DNA of 64,000 nt from Rhododendron vialii (Eukaryota > Streptophyta > Magnoliopsida > Ericales > Ericaceae), in the NCBI RefSeq assembly GCF_030253575.1, contig NC_080562.1, positions 40,959,852 to 41,023,851 of the forward strand, written 5' to 3'. Below, piece by piece: positions 23,542 to 35,769 of this stretch; positions within the stretch are counted from its first letter, which is position 1, and each line of letters starts with the position of its first letter. Under the pieces are notes generated by a model. The model saw only the letters and a program-made list of their open reading frames with translations. It was not told the DNA's origin and made no database searches. The position numbers and the translations under genes are program-made.

Positions 23542-23622
23542 ATGGCTGGTCGGAGGATAGCCTACGGCGGCGGTGCTGATGGTGGTGTTGGTGGTTCTAG
23601 TATGAGTACTTTTTTGCTCTAA
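23542..23622 (+). CDS. Small open frame, possible first exon or gene remnant
   Basis: 26 residues beginning MAGRRIAYGG and ending SSMSTFLL. The codon use is GC-rich, unlike its surroundings, and it follows a long leader-like stretch with a TATATATATAG box near 23221. It could be a genuine micro-peptide, the first exon of a gene whose rest is lost (GTATGAG inside it could serve as a donor), or chance. I do not recognise a family. Confidence 0.25.
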   Translation: MAGRRIAYGGGADGGVGGSSMSTFLL

Positions 23623-23639
23623 AACAAAGGATTCCTAAT

Positions 23640-23825
23640 TCTCTCTCTTTTTTTTTATTGTTGATAATTAGGATCTTTGGATATCTGATCGGATCTCCGT
23701 TCTCCGCTCAGAACGGGGATGGAGGGTTAAAATATATATCCGTTTGGAGTTCGGCACGGATTCGGAGAGCGGGTGGAGGGTTTGGATTTGGATATTCCGC
23801 CCCGTTGCCATCCCTAGCCTGCTAG
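23640..23825. mobile_element. Fragment of an hAT-type repeat
   Basis: The right edge CCCCGTTGCCATCCCTA is the usual end of plant hAT elements that begin TAGGGATGGCAACGGGG. The matching left end is not clear, so this is a fragment. Confidence 0.45.
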
Positions 23826-23968
23826 CCAGAGATAACACACATTATAAATGTTGTTGTCCCTCGTTGATGGAAATATCTCGTAGGCAACGACACATAATAT
23901 TTCTAGAGTATCTAATGATTTTCTCTTCATGTGATCATGTGAGCATGTGAGAAGGGTCTGGAATGACA

Positions 23969-24174
23969 CTCCCTCCATTCCTATTGAGGGTTCATCTTTT
24001 ATTTTTTGGATGTTTCAAAATGAATGTTCATTTTCAAAAGTCAACATCAAAAAAGCTCAAGCTTGCAATAATTAGGGGCAAAGTTGGAAACTAAAAATTC
24101 TGTCAATGCAACAATTAGCCTTTTTAAAATAGTTGGATTCCTGAAAAGGGACTCATAAATAGGAAAGGAGGGAG
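23969..24174. mobile_element. Stowaway-like MITE
   Basis: Ends CTCCCTCCATTCCTAT and ATAGGAAAGGAGGGAG are the Tc1/mariner Stowaway signature. TA follows the right end; the left flank is CA. Confidence 0.8.
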
Positions 24175-25300
24175 TAATTAAAAAAAAAAAAATTCTCCAT
24201 AAGTCAAGAAACACAACTTCCGTGCACAACTTTATTTGGAACCGTCTGATATGTGTGGGCCCACATGTAACGAACAACTCTGGATGCGGTTATTAGTCGG
24301 AGCTGTGATTTAAAGCTAGCTGTGTTGGTAGCGTTGCCAAATTGTCTCCTAATTGATCGGGAACACGTACAAAAAGTTTCAGCCCACAGAGAAGATCCAA
24401 AAGAACTACACTTTAAACACACAGCATTTCCAATCCAACAGATGGAGAGAGATCAAAAAAGTGTCACCCTATCATTTTTTTTTTCCGGATCAGAAAAAAA
24501 ATAAGAAGGGACCAAATCACCTTTCCTCCCCCATACCTTTATCCCGAAGTTGCTCTTTGCTGTTCCTTAGTTGGTTTGTCCTCCTTGTATGTTTGAGGGG
24601 TGATAGAGTAACTTCGTACTATTCCCAGATTCCTATATTGCCCTTATCAGATTTTTCGTGTTTTTCGATTGTGTCCTACGAATGTGTTTGTGTTTTGTCG
24701 TGATGTGCATGGAGTACTTTTTGGGTAGAACGCATTGTATAGTGCACGAACGCAATTATAATCCGACAACTCCGTGTGAGAGAGAAAGGGAGCTAGAGAG
24801 CAGATAGATTGTGTTCACAGTACTACATTCAATGCTCCAAACATCAACTACAAGTTTCATGCATGAAGTTGTTAATTAGTTGAGAATAGAATGGTAGTCC
24901 TCTTCAGTAAATTCTTTAATGCCATCAAATTGTAATTAGTTGGTGGATGCATGGTTTGAAGCAATGAAGAAGTTGGAATGGAAAGGCCTAATAAGAACAC
25001 AAATTTGAATCCACTGCCACATGTCAAACATTTGCTGGGTCATACAAATGTCGCTGCATATGGTTTTTAGAGCAGTTGAGATAGGTTGGAGTTGGTTTTT
25101 CCACCAAATTTTGAAGAAGTTGAGAGGTATTAGAGTATTGGTTGCAGATGTCCTTATAGCGGATGTAATTTCAACCACGGGTTCAATCGAACCCCAGGGT
25201 GCACTACAAGACTTGTAGTGCGTATCACAGCCGTTGGTGAGTGTTTTTAATGGTCCGGATTCAAATATAGTTTTGCATGTTTGTATGTTTTTATATACTT
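24175..25300. other. Intergenic DNA, no gene recognised
   Basis: Reading frames here are short and lack family resemblance. No inverted ends were seen. It may hold old repeat DNA. Confidence 0.4.
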
Positions 25301-26259
25301 TTGCAGATTTCAGTCTTGGGTACTTTAGTATTAAGTTGAATCATGGTGAAATATAAGCTAGGGATATCATAGAGTATTATGATGATGGTACTGTGAGCTA
25401 CATTGATTATTGTGATAATGATAGAATATCTAGAACCGACTTCCAATCAATGGGAGTATTTGTGAACTTACTTTTTGACTTTTCATTTTCAACTTTTTGA
25501 CTTTTTGAATTATGGTCAGAATGTATTTTGTATTTGGTAGAATGTTTGAATGATATATGCATAATGCATTTTGCAACATGAATAGTGTTTGGGAGATATG
25601 GATTGAAAATGAATTATGAGTTGATTTTTTACTATGTTGCCCTTGGTTATTAATAATGGTGTATAATGTGTATAAAAAATGTATTAATCAATTTTTTGAA
25701 ATTTTATTTTGCAATTGCTTTATTCTTCATTTATTAAAATTCTCAAACTATTTTTAACTAAAATATTTTCATTGTTTCGAACAGGTGAGAGAGGATAACG
25801 TTCATGAGGGTGGGGTTTTGGTGGATTATGGTGAAACAGAGAGGGTAAGGTGGTATTTCCGTATGCCTTTTGAACGAGAATGGGAAACCGAAAATGGGAA
25901 AAGCTCCTCCAGACCTCTTTTTCACTTCTCTTCTCCTTTCTTCAATTCTTAAAACCATTCTCATGGAATGAGTTATTTGTTTCTCAGCCAAATAGCCAAA
26001 ATGAGAAAATGGGAAACAGAAAATGTGAAAATGAGGCTGCCAAACCGCCCCAATGTCTAAGGAAGTTGGGTATGTGCATGGAAGAATTAGCTCTCTTCTA
26101 CTAGGTTTTTGGTTTAGATGAAAAATAGATTTTTAAGAAGATCCAAATTGGAATTTCAAAAAAGAAGAAGATCCAAACTGATGGTGATGTCACAACCATG
26201 GTTCAAAGCCTTAGAAATGATTTGGTGGAAGTGTATGAGAGTAATTTGGCAGGTCCCAC

Positions 26260-26783
26260 CAGAGCCGGCCCTAAGTTAAAATAAGAGCATTTCCAATGGG
26301 AGATGTTAAATCCTACGTGGACATGTTAACGGTAAAATTTGACACCAAAATTCAATCCAATCCAACAGCCTTCTTTGATGCCAATTCCTACGTGGATTTG
26401 AATGCAAGCATTCTCATATCAACTTTGACAACCTCCCTCCTCCATGCCAAATTTCAAAAAATGACCATTTGTATTTTGACATAAGGGTTGGAAAGGGATA
26501 ATTTGATGTCAAATAAATAGAATTTGACATAAGGATTGGAGAGGAGGTTTTGATATCAAATTGGAGATGCCAAAATGCCACATCAGCCTTCAAAAAAAAA
26601 TTGACATCCCCAATTTGATGTCAAGGGTTGGAGATGCTCTAAGTGTTGCAGCCTCTTTAGGCCTTCAAAAAAATTCTAAATTGTAAGAGTCCCTCCTACT
26701 TTTTTATCCATTCTTATCGTCCAACAAAATAGGCCATATTTTTAATTTTCGGCTTTAAGCCCAAAAAGTTAGGGACGACTCTG
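26260..26783. mobile_element. Non-autonomous hAT element with a nested MITE
   Basis: Ends CAGAGCCGGCCCTAA and TTAGGGACGACTCTG are inverted. The 8-bp duplication GGTCCCAC lies at 26252-26259 and 26784-26791. The element was about 170 bp before the MITE at 26285-26639 entered it. Confidence 0.9.
26285..26639. mobile_element. Tourist-like (PIF/Harbinger) MITE
   Basis: Ends GAGCATTTCCAATGGGAGATG and GGGTTGGAGATGCTC are inverted, with TAA at 26282-26284 and 26640-26642. GAGCATCTCCAA ends are common in plant Tourist elements. There is no coding content. Confidence 0.85.
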
Positions 26784-27290
26784 GGTCCCACTAGTGTTGA
26801 ACACAATGCCAATGTGTATGAGGAAGATGGACTACTAAATATTGATATCACTAGTTCGGAATGGATATGTGGACCATTTTCACAAGACAACTATAATTTT
26901 GTGAATTTGATAACTCACATATCTTCTTTCGGTAGACCAAACCCACCACCCACCATTGAACCACCTCCCACCTATGAACCACCACCCACCATTAGAAGAA
27001 GACATGCTAGAAGAAGACCTGTTTATCATGATTTAGAATCTAATCCTGATGTTTTCATAGACATTTATGATTTGAGTGAAGATGATGATGCCTTGTTTGA
27101 TGTCAATGTGGATAAAGACAAAGAGTGGTGTGGTGTGAGGCAGAAAAAAAAAAGAAAGGTACTTTGAAGATATCTCCTATAATTGTTTGTTTGAAACAGA
27201 GTCTGAGGAGGGGGATTCCTCTGATGGTTTCATGAGCTTTGACTCATCTTCTGATGAAAATAGGGAGGACAAGCCAAAGTTCAGAAAATA

Positions 27291-29261
27291 TACGGTGGGA
27301 CTACAGGGGTGTTAAGTTTCCGTCCCAAAATTCGGTGCCATATAGGAGTATATGATACCCAAAGTATTACTCCACTATTGTGATTAAAACAGAGTGGGGA
27401 TGAAAACATAAATATTCAAACTGATCAGGATGGAAAAATAAGTCGGTTAGGGTCTGAAGACGAATATTTAAGTCTCCCAATAAAAAATCCCCCCAAAAAA
27501 ACTATGTGGAACAGGGGCTAAATATTTTTTCTACTCTCTGTTCAGATGGGTCGGAAACGAATGTTTGTGGCGAGCTATAACCTTAGTCACATAATTATTC
27601 AATAAGATTTTGTTTTTTTTTTTTTAACTATTGTATTGCTTTACATTTACGCTCTCAATTCTCGCTTTCACGAATTCCAATAATGTAAAATGTTGTCGAA
27701 ATACGTTTTTACCATCGCGCTCATGACTTAAAACATTATGGTATACCCATTCTTTTTTTCACGAAAAATGCATCCCACTTTAACAAGGGATATTCTTGTT
27801 GAGAAAGCATCCGGAAAGAGGTGGCGAGGAATGTTCACTTCTTTAACAATAGCATCATAAGCCTGGAATGAGATCTGAAAATAGATATTTAAAAACTTCA
27901 TCTTCCTTTAGGACTTCAACAGTTGAAATATGGTACGTTGTAAGAGAGATACTCCGTCGTCCGTTCCGACAATCAATAGTCCGAACTTTAAGAAAATTAT
28001 TCGTTAGAAACTCTTTTAACGAATAATTTTTTAAAATTCGGACCGTCCAAAACACTTTTGAATATGCGCGATTGAGCGCTTTAAAATATATTCACGGTTC
28101 CACCGTAATTTTTTTTTTCTCATGTTGTAATAGTAGGGCCACTGATGTTTTTCTTGATGGATGTAACCACATGGAAGAACTGTTCAAACGTAGCTAAACA
28201 GAGTCATGTACAAACCGTATATCAGAGATTATTGATTGCAATCTAGATCTTGAAATGCTTCAAATTAGACACAATAAAAACACTCGTACACAAAAATTGA
28301 AAGTACAAATTGTAAAAAAAAAAAGTGGAGTGCAAAATCATTTCTCTTATTAATAATCATTTGCTAATTGATAATTTGATAGTACACATTAGCTCGCAAG
28401 ACATGTTGTGAGAGTGAGGTAGAACTTTGATCTTGACGTAGATGAAAACTTTAGTTCTTGACGGACATGTGAAGTAACATAGCTGAATGTTTATTTTTAT
28501 AAAAAAAAAAACATTTAGCTTCCATGTCTTATAATCCAAACAAATGTTGCCGTTACCAATAATTTAATTCTCAAAAGCAAAAAATCGCACAAGAATTTCG
28601 ATAATAAAAAAAGAAAAAAGAAAATGGAGAAGCAATGGAAAAGGCTTGATTTGACTTAATAATTTTTTATAAAGTATTTTTTTGCTTTTTTTTTTTTCTA
28701 AAATCTTTGCTTCTATTTGTTTTGCCTCAGTTCTTTGTTGTTTAATTATTAGTATCTTGATGAGTATACTATAAAATGTAAAAAAATATGATTGAAATAT
28801 ATAAATTAGTTCATTAAGGACAAAAATAAGGAAAGCATTAAGAAACATAAAAACAAAAACGTGAAAATGTTCATGAAACACAAATCAATAGCTCAGATTC
28901 ACATCACTGTGAATCTGATATGTGTTTTGTGAATATGAGCTTTTGATATGTTTTTCATAAACATTTTTATGTTTTGTTTTCATGGAGTGTATCAAGCACT
29001 CAAAAATAAACCAAAACAGTATATTTTAGATTATTGTTGTATTTATATTTTAGATTATTATTGTCTTTTCTAAACTTTTTTCACTTTTGGTTCCTATTTT
29101 CTGAATTTTTAAATTTCGCTCAAATAAATAATCTACGAAAATTTAACACAAAAGTAAGTGTTTTTAAATAGAAACAAAAAAATAATTCTTCAGCTGATGG
29201 AATATTCCAGGACGAAGTACAAAGCTCGTACCGCTGCCGGGCCACCGGAGGAGAGAGAACA
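27291..29261. other. AT-rich intergenic DNA
   Basis: About 27930-28080 holds a diverged inverted copy of the repeat seen at 19745 and 22735. The rest is AT-rich with homopolymer runs (27609-27625, 28686-28700) and no gene. The right end is presumed promoter for the gene at 29341. Confidence 0.5.

Positions 29262-29296
<35 letters not shown>
29262..29296. repeat. CT microsatellite in a 5' leader
   Basis: A pure CT run ends 44 bases before the start codon at 29341. Confidence 0.9.
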
Positions 29297-29299
<3 letters not shown>

Positions 29300-29340
29300 A
29301 GAACCCCTCTCTCTCATCACAATCACTTCCCTCCACCACC

Positions 29341-32300
29341 ATGCCACCTCCTCTCTTCTCTCTCCTCCTCTTCACCCTCCTCACAGTACCACTTCTACTA
29401 CCCACCTCACGGGTACACGCACACGGTCTGAAACTGCCGTTTCGTCCGAAAGATGTACTACCCTTTTTGCCTCGACCGATCTCGTGGCCTATCCTCAGTT
29501 CTCTCCGCAGCCCCGTCGACATCTTGCCGAGCTTCGTCGGCGCCGTCTCGTCCCCGAACGGCAGCTTGGAGTGGAAAGGGGCTTGCTTTTACAAGAACAG
29601 GGCTTGGATGGAGTTTCACAACAAAAGCGGGAGTGAGTTTGGTGGAGGCACTCTTCATATCAAGGTCCTTTAATTAGTTTTTTTTTTTTTTGGGAGGGGC
29701 GGGGGCGGAGTTGTTTTGTTTGGTGATTAGTGATGGTTTAGTGTTGATTTTTGTTGATATTTGAGGATTGCGTGCTAGGGTTTTCCAATTTTTCTGATGT
29801 TGCTGCTTGGCTTGAAGTTTATGCTATATCTATAATAGTGCTGTTAGTCGATACAAGTATTCTAGGCTCTGATACCATGTGAGAACAAAAATTGCCAAGA
29901 AACTTGCTATCATTCGTCTATAAAAACATAACCCTAGCACACTTTTATGTTTGAGGATTGGGTACTAGGGTTTTCGAAGTTTGGTGATGTTTCTGCTTGG
30001 CTTGAAGTTTATGCTACATCAATACAAATGTTGTTAGTCATTACAAGTATTATAGGCTCTGATACCTAGTGGCGCAGGCAGGAATATGTATTAGTGGGGG
30101 CACTATGAAACAAGAGTTCCGAGAACAACCCGCACGCCCACAAGTTGTTGATGATTGTTGACGATACGGTGGTGGCTTGTGTCTTACGGCGTTAGAAACA
30201 AATGAGAAGTTTAGATGATGATTGTTGACGATACGGTGGTGGCTTGTGTCTTACGGCGTTAGAAACAAATGAGAAGTTTAGGCTTCTGTGGAGTGTTATT
30301 TTGTTAACTCACCTAAAAAATGGCCCCAGTGGTCTTAGCTTAGCTCCACCCACCTAAAAAATGGCAGTGGGGGGCACATGCCCCATTGATCTTGGCTCAG
30401 CTCAGCCACTGCTGATACCATGTTTGAACAAAAATTGCCAAGAAACTAGCTGTCATTCGTCTATCAAAATGTAGCTCTAGCATACTTTTATGTTTGCACA
30501 AAACTTGGTGACCAAGAAACCCCATTGAAGTAAAATGCAAAATGCATAACGAGAAAACCTAGATCGACTAGAAAACATGAATATTAACCTACTCTAAACA
30601 GGAAGCGTGATAATGAAACCTACAACATATGGTAATACGATGTTATCTGAATATTATGCTAACAACAATGATGGGTTAAAAAAGTAACTTGTTTGTTTTG
30701 AGATAGAGAATACTTATAGTGATAAACTGATTTGAACAGTTTGTTAGAAGATTGGGTTGTTCAGCCACAGCTGAATCGACGACCCACTTGTTAGTTGTTA
30801 CGTTGTGTGTAAAGGAAGAAGAATTGTCTGTCTTTGAAAAGAAACAACTTTGCTGACAAGTACATATTTGGTTCTTCCTTTTTTAGTTGTTTGAGCATTT
30901 GGTTTTTTGTTTTTCCCAATTCAAGAGTAAATGGGGTTGGAGTTAGATTGAAGGGATGTATATTATTGCATTTTACTGGCTGAACTGTTCAATCCATAAC
31001 AGGTTAGCTTTGATTGTAACATTAGCCTTCTCCCTCTTCTAAGAGCCATGATGGTTTTCTAAGTGCATTGCAATTTGTGATATAGATTCTCCATTACTAT
31101 CAATTTTATGCTTAATTAATTGCACTATTATTCCAATTAATTGTATCTCTTCTTCTTTAGGTTAGCAGTGCCCATAGTTGGACATGTATGGATCTTTATG
31201 TCTTCGCAACTCCATACCGTGTGACATGGGACTACTATTTTTTAACACGTGAACATACCCTCGAGTTCAAGGAGTGGGAAGGAAAAGCTGAGTACGAATA
31301 TGTGAGTTGCTACTACTTTCCGCTATTCAGAATATTGCTGCCTCTGCGTCTCTTGAAGCATCCATTTCTTTATACATGATATCGTCACATTCCTATGTGA
31401 ACAGGTTAAACATAATGGCATTTCTATTTTTCTCATGGAAGCGGGAATGCTGGGAACCCTTCGAGCTCTCTGGGATGTTTTCCCCTTATTCACAAATACA
31501 GGATGGGGTGAGAACTCAAATCTTGCATTTCTCCAAAATCACATGGGGGCCTCCTTTGTAGAAAGACCTCAGCCGTGGTTTACAAATGTTAGCGTTGATG
31601 ATATTCACTCTGGAGATTTCCTTGCAATATCCAAAATCCGGGGCCGATGGGGCGGTTTTGAGACTCTAGAGAAGTGGGTCACTGGAGCTTATGCTGGTCA
31701 TACCGCTGTTTGCTTAAAAGATTCTGAAGGAAAACTATGGGTTGCAGAATCTGGACATGAAAATGAGGAGGTAATGCCCAATAGATGCCTTGATTCAATC
31801 TCTTTTGTAACCTGATACTTAAACTCCCATCAGAAGTTAATTTCTAAAATTTATGATTGCAAAAAAGGTAAAGAATTCGTTCCAAATATGAAGAATTGCA
31901 GATTGATGACAGAGGGATGAGAAATGTAATTTGGAGTTGGCTTTTTTCTTATTCAGTAATTTCTTCTCACTTGGTTGTTATTTTCTGGATTGAGCTGTTC
32001 ACTCTCATCGCGTCCATGACTTTCTTAAACCTTTTCCTTTCAATAATGTCCTCGCTCCAACATGATATTTATTGACCCTGTCCATTTCCTAGGTATGTTA
32101 CTTGTGGTTTGTAGTGGCTACACTTGTGGTATAAGCTTATACAAAATACTCCGTAAGTATTTAGCTCCGTATTTGTTACATTGTAGACATTCTATTTCTT
32201 TAGATGAGCGTATTGTGTAGTGTTATTTTGAAGTTTTCGTACATCATTTGGGTTCGTGTATTACTGTAACCAAAGGATTGTAGATCTTCAAAGGAAGTAT

Positions 32301-35184
32301 GGCTTGGAGCTAATGTAAAACTGTTGTTTCTCATGATTTTAGGGCCAAGATGTTATTGCTGTTTTGCCGTGGGATGAATGGTGGAACTTTGAGCTTACCA
32401 CGGATGATTCCAACCCACATATTGCATTGCTTCCTTTACATCCTGATGTCCGGGCCAAGTTTAATGAGACTGCCGCCTGGGAGTATGCACTAAGCATGTC
32501 GGACAAGCCTTATGGTTATCATAACATGATATTCAGCTGGATAGACACTATTGGCGGGAACTTTCCACCACCTTTGGATGCTCATGTGGTACTGCATTTT
32601 TATGGCCGTTCATATTTTGGATGCTGTACTTTTTGCTACTCCCTCCGTCCCAATTTAAGTGTCCACTACAGTTCTGCGTTCTGCGTGCCATTTGCAATTG
32701 CTTATATCTCTCAATGTATATTGCTAAAAATATGTAATATGAATCTTGTTTAATAGATCTCAATTATTTCTATAAGACAATGATTTTAAAAACATAAAAC
32801 ATAATATATGTTGAGAACTTGAGAGATATAAGCCACTGAAAATGGCATGCATAACCACAATGGACACTTAAATTGGGACGGAGTGAGTAATATTTTGTAT
32901 GATATTGATTTCTACATTTCTGTTAGCCATTAATCTGATTCTCTTCTATGCTTTCGGAGTTCGATGTTTTCATGGCTTACTTTCCGGTTATTAGAGTTTG
33001 ATGTTATTGTCTATTGTTCGTCTTGAAATTCATTCTTGTAGTTGAGCTTATGATGTTAATGAAATAAACAACTTTTCACATCTAACAATTACCGCCGCAT
33101 GCCCGAAGGCATGTAAAGTGTTGGGAAAGGCGAAGCATGGAGTACCACTCTACCACTTAATGATGGTAACAACACCTTGCACAACCCCAAAACAGGGTGC
33201 AATGGAGAAAAAACCAAGAAAATTTGCTTGCATCCTTCTGTCACTTATTTCTGTTGTCTACTCTACCTTAATAAATTGTCTTTTCGTTTACTTTTAATTT
33301 CCAAACCCGTTATGGCACAGGTTGCTTCTGTTATGACCGTTTGGAGCCACCTACAACCTGATTATGCTGCTAATATGTGGAATGAAGCCTTGAACAAGCG
33401 ACTTGGGACTCAGGTACTGTAGCGAATTTTCTTTGTTTTGTTGCCCGTTGTACCTTTCCACTTGTATTGACGAACGGTGTATCAAGCATCTATACCTAGG
33501 GTCGTTTATCAGTGACCAAATAACTGTACGATTGCACTTCTTGGGTTTAGATTGGCAGGTGTTGATCTGGTTGACTTCACGCACGATAACTAGAATTGTA
33601 ACTGAAGTCCATGCAGTACTAACAAGGAATAGAGCTTCATTTTAAGTACTTATGCAACTTATATGTTCTATGTAGGACCTTGCCCTTCCTGAAATTCTTG
33701 TGGAAACTGAAAGACGTGGGTTATCTTTTGATGAACTGTTGACGATCCCAGAGCAGGATGATTGGATATACAGTGATGGAAAGTCAACGTCATGTGTTGC
33801 TTTAATTCTTGAAATGTACAAGGAAGCTGGATTGTTCGATCCAATTGCAAGCTCCATCCAAGTTACCGAGTTCACGGTAAGTTAGTTATGAATGTAATGA
33901 ATATTCTGACTTACTTGATCTGACTTATAGCTTCCTTGTTCTTCTCCTTATAGCTTCCTTGTTCGTCTCGTAAGTATAAGATAGAGATATATTTATTTAT
34001 TTCTAATTTTTATTTATTTATATATGATATTTTCATTTATTTATATACGATAGGTCCCGAGAATATTGTAATGAATATTCTGACTTACTTGATCTGACTT
34101 ATAGCTTACTTGTTCGTAGACAAAGCAAATTCGGAATTCTCTTTCATTCCCAAGGTATAACCTGCATCCATGCGCTTCATATTCGCCCGGAGTTCGCTCC
34201 TAGAAAATATATCTATCCCTACCCCCTCACGTCAATCCCATGAGCCTCTTATCCATTCTCATTCAATCCCGGGGGGGGGGGGGGGGGGGGGGGGGGGGTG
34301 TTGTTTGGGGGGCAAGTCAAAATAGAAAAACTCAGCTTTCCACCACATCACGGTGACACTCTACTGCTGAGTTATATCCCTATTCCTTCTTTGCCTCCAT
34401 CAAAAAATAGAACTGAAGAATTCTAAGGTCAAGAAAATAAATGCCACTATTCTTGAACAAACTTCGAACCGAGCCTTCTCTTTGCACTATTTTATTTATA
34501 TTAAATATAATGGGGCAAATTGGATTCAATTGTTATGTATGGCCAACAGTAGTTTCAACTTTCCATGGCGCCATTAGTTACAGCATAGAAGATAATGACC
34601 TTTGATTGAAAATGGATTAAGTGTAAATCCACTACGCGGGTAGTTTTAAAATTTGTCTATTTCCATGAGGAAGCTGTTCTATAAATTGGATGATCTCCGA
34701 CTGCACCCTCGCAATTTGAACCAAGTTTAAATTGAATTGTTATGGATGTTCTTCACCGAAAATTGTTATCATGTGCAGAACACTGCTTTTGACTCATTGG
34801 TACCCTGAAGATTAAAAAATATTAGTGTATTCTACCATTATAAAAATAATAATATTTTGAACTGTTATGGCTAAATCTGGATGTTACATCAAGTGTTGAG
34901 CGGGTTGTAAAACGAGTGAAGTAATTTACAGATCAAAGCTCTGATAATTTATCTGGACCTGACTGCAGATTAAGGATGCTTACACCCTAAATTTTTTTGA
35001 AACCAATTCAAGCCGCCTGCCAAAGTGGTGCAACGATGGGGACACTATGAAGCTCCCTTTCTGCCAAATTAAAGGGAGGTATCAAATGGAACTACCTGGA
35101 TACAATTCGGTGGATCCGTACCCGCAAATGAATGAACAATGCCCGTCTCTGCCACCAAAATACGACAGGCCAAAGGATTGTTGA
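29341..35184 (+). CDS. Secreted protein with a permuted papain/NlpC-like pattern, seven exons
   Basis: Exons 29341-29664, 31161-31301, 31405-31770, 32343-32588, 33321-33413, 33676-33876 and 34969-35184 join in phase 0 to give 528 residues. Residues 1-27 (ending SRVHA) form a clear signal peptide. The middle reads SGDFLAIS...GAYAGHTAVCLKD...LWVAES (His254, Glu270) and, later, STSCVALILEMYKEAGLF (Cys430). A His segment ahead of a Cys-plus-helix segment is the layout of permuted NlpC/P60 (YiiX/LRAT-like) enzymes, so His254 and Cys430 are my proposed catalytic pair. From memory, the Arabidopsis relatives At5g54870 and At4g27020 carry an unproven label of inositol phosphatase; no phosphatase motif is visible here. 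The substrate is unknown. Likely site: the secretory pathway or the cell wall. Introns contain an hAT element, a Stowaway MITE and a poly-G tract. Confidence 0.85.
29758..30500. repeat. Duplicated 190-bp unit in intron 1
   Basis: Blocks GCTTGGCTTGAAGTTTATGC, AGGCTCTGATACC and GCCAAGAAAC recur from 29758 and again from 29951. The second unit is split by the hAT element at 30067-30411. Confidence 0.8.
30067..30411. mobile_element. Non-autonomous hAT element, 345 bp
   Basis: It begins TAGTGGCGCAGGCAGG and ends CAGCCACTG, with the 8-bp duplication CTGATACC at 30059-30066 and 30412-30419. It contains a 65-bp tandem duplication (GATTGTTGACGATACGGTGG, two copies) at about 30148-30279. Confidence 0.9.
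32639..32887. mobile_element. Stowaway MITE in intron 4
   Basis: Ends CTCCCTCCGTCCCAATTTAA and TTAAATTGGGACGGAGTGAG are flanked by TA (32637-32638 and 32888-32889). It starts 50 bases past the 5' splice site at 32589. Confidence 0.92.
33889..34116. repeat. Two-copy repeat in intron 6
   Basis: AATGAATATTCTGACTTACT followed by TGATCTGACTTATAGCTT appears at about 33895-33945 and 34070-34116, separated by AT-rich DNA. Confidence 0.8.
34271..34298. repeat. Poly-G run of 28
   Basis: A pure G tract lies in intron 6. Such runs are hard to sequence, so the length may be inexact. Confidence 0.9.
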
Positions 35185-35769
35185 CAGCCATTCTGATTTG
35201 GTTCTCGTGTTTAGAAGTTGTCATACCAATGTTTGGTCTCAATACCAGGTTGCTCTATCATGTATATGTCAATGTACATCGTGTCTGATCGATGAAGTAC
35301 GAAACCTGTCAAAAATGATCATTCAATGTAGGTTGATGTTGTTTGTAATTTTGACTAGGCTTGGAGATGAATTTCAATATCAGTGCTGTAAATAGTCATT
35401 CAAATGAGTTGGATTTCAGAAAACACTGTCCCTCATTCTTATACCATTGAAACCGTGCATGTATGATGAAACGATCTTTAATGGTATCAGCCTGTGAAAT
35501 CAATGTTTCTTGCCTTGCTGTTGTGGCTCTTGTTCTTGAACGTATGCATTTAACAGCAAGGAAAAAAGAGAGGAAAATTCTCTATGAATTTTCAAAGCAG
35601 AATCTCTTTTATTTTTTAGTGAATAGGATCTCAAAATCAAAACTTATTTGTTCCGTCCTTTTTCGTTACCCACCCCAAACACAACTGATTTATGAAAGTT
35701 AACTTTTAACCCAAACATGATTTCTAATTTTTGAAAAACATTTTTTTTTTCTCAGCAAAAGAAGAGTTT
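35185..35769. other. 3' flank of the secreted-protein gene
   Basis: This is the presumed 3' UTR and intergenic DNA. No clear poly(A) signal stands out and no gene was found. Confidence 0.5.

Larger units (their letters stand above)
25308..27290 (+). pseudogene. Remnant of a MuDR-like (MULE) transposase N-terminal region
   Basis: Translated pieces follow the order of plant MULE transposases. An N-terminal PB1-like segment near 25310-25480 reads ...IDYCDNDRISRTDFQSMG, with a stop before it. An acidic segment EDNVHEGGVLVDYGE lies at 25784-25850. A segment around 26170-27290 includes VYEEDGLLNIDITSSEW, Pro-rich PPPTIEPPPTYEPPP and an acidic tail. The frame shifts at the A-run near 27155. The last segment is interrupted by the hAT element at 26260-26783, and reading resumes in frame across its duplicated site. 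No catalytic DDE region was found, so this is a dead fragment. The MULE call is inference from pattern. Confidence 0.5.

Noticed and set aside
25170-25215. Possible tRNA T-arm (GGGTTCAATCGAACCCC)
   Set aside because: No acceptor or anticodon stem could be placed around it. It is a chance palindrome or old pol III repeat.
28564-28881. 105-codon Phe/Ile-rich frame
   Set aside because: It is a translation of AT-rich DNA with homopolymers. Hydrophobicity here reflects T-rich codons, not a membrane protein.
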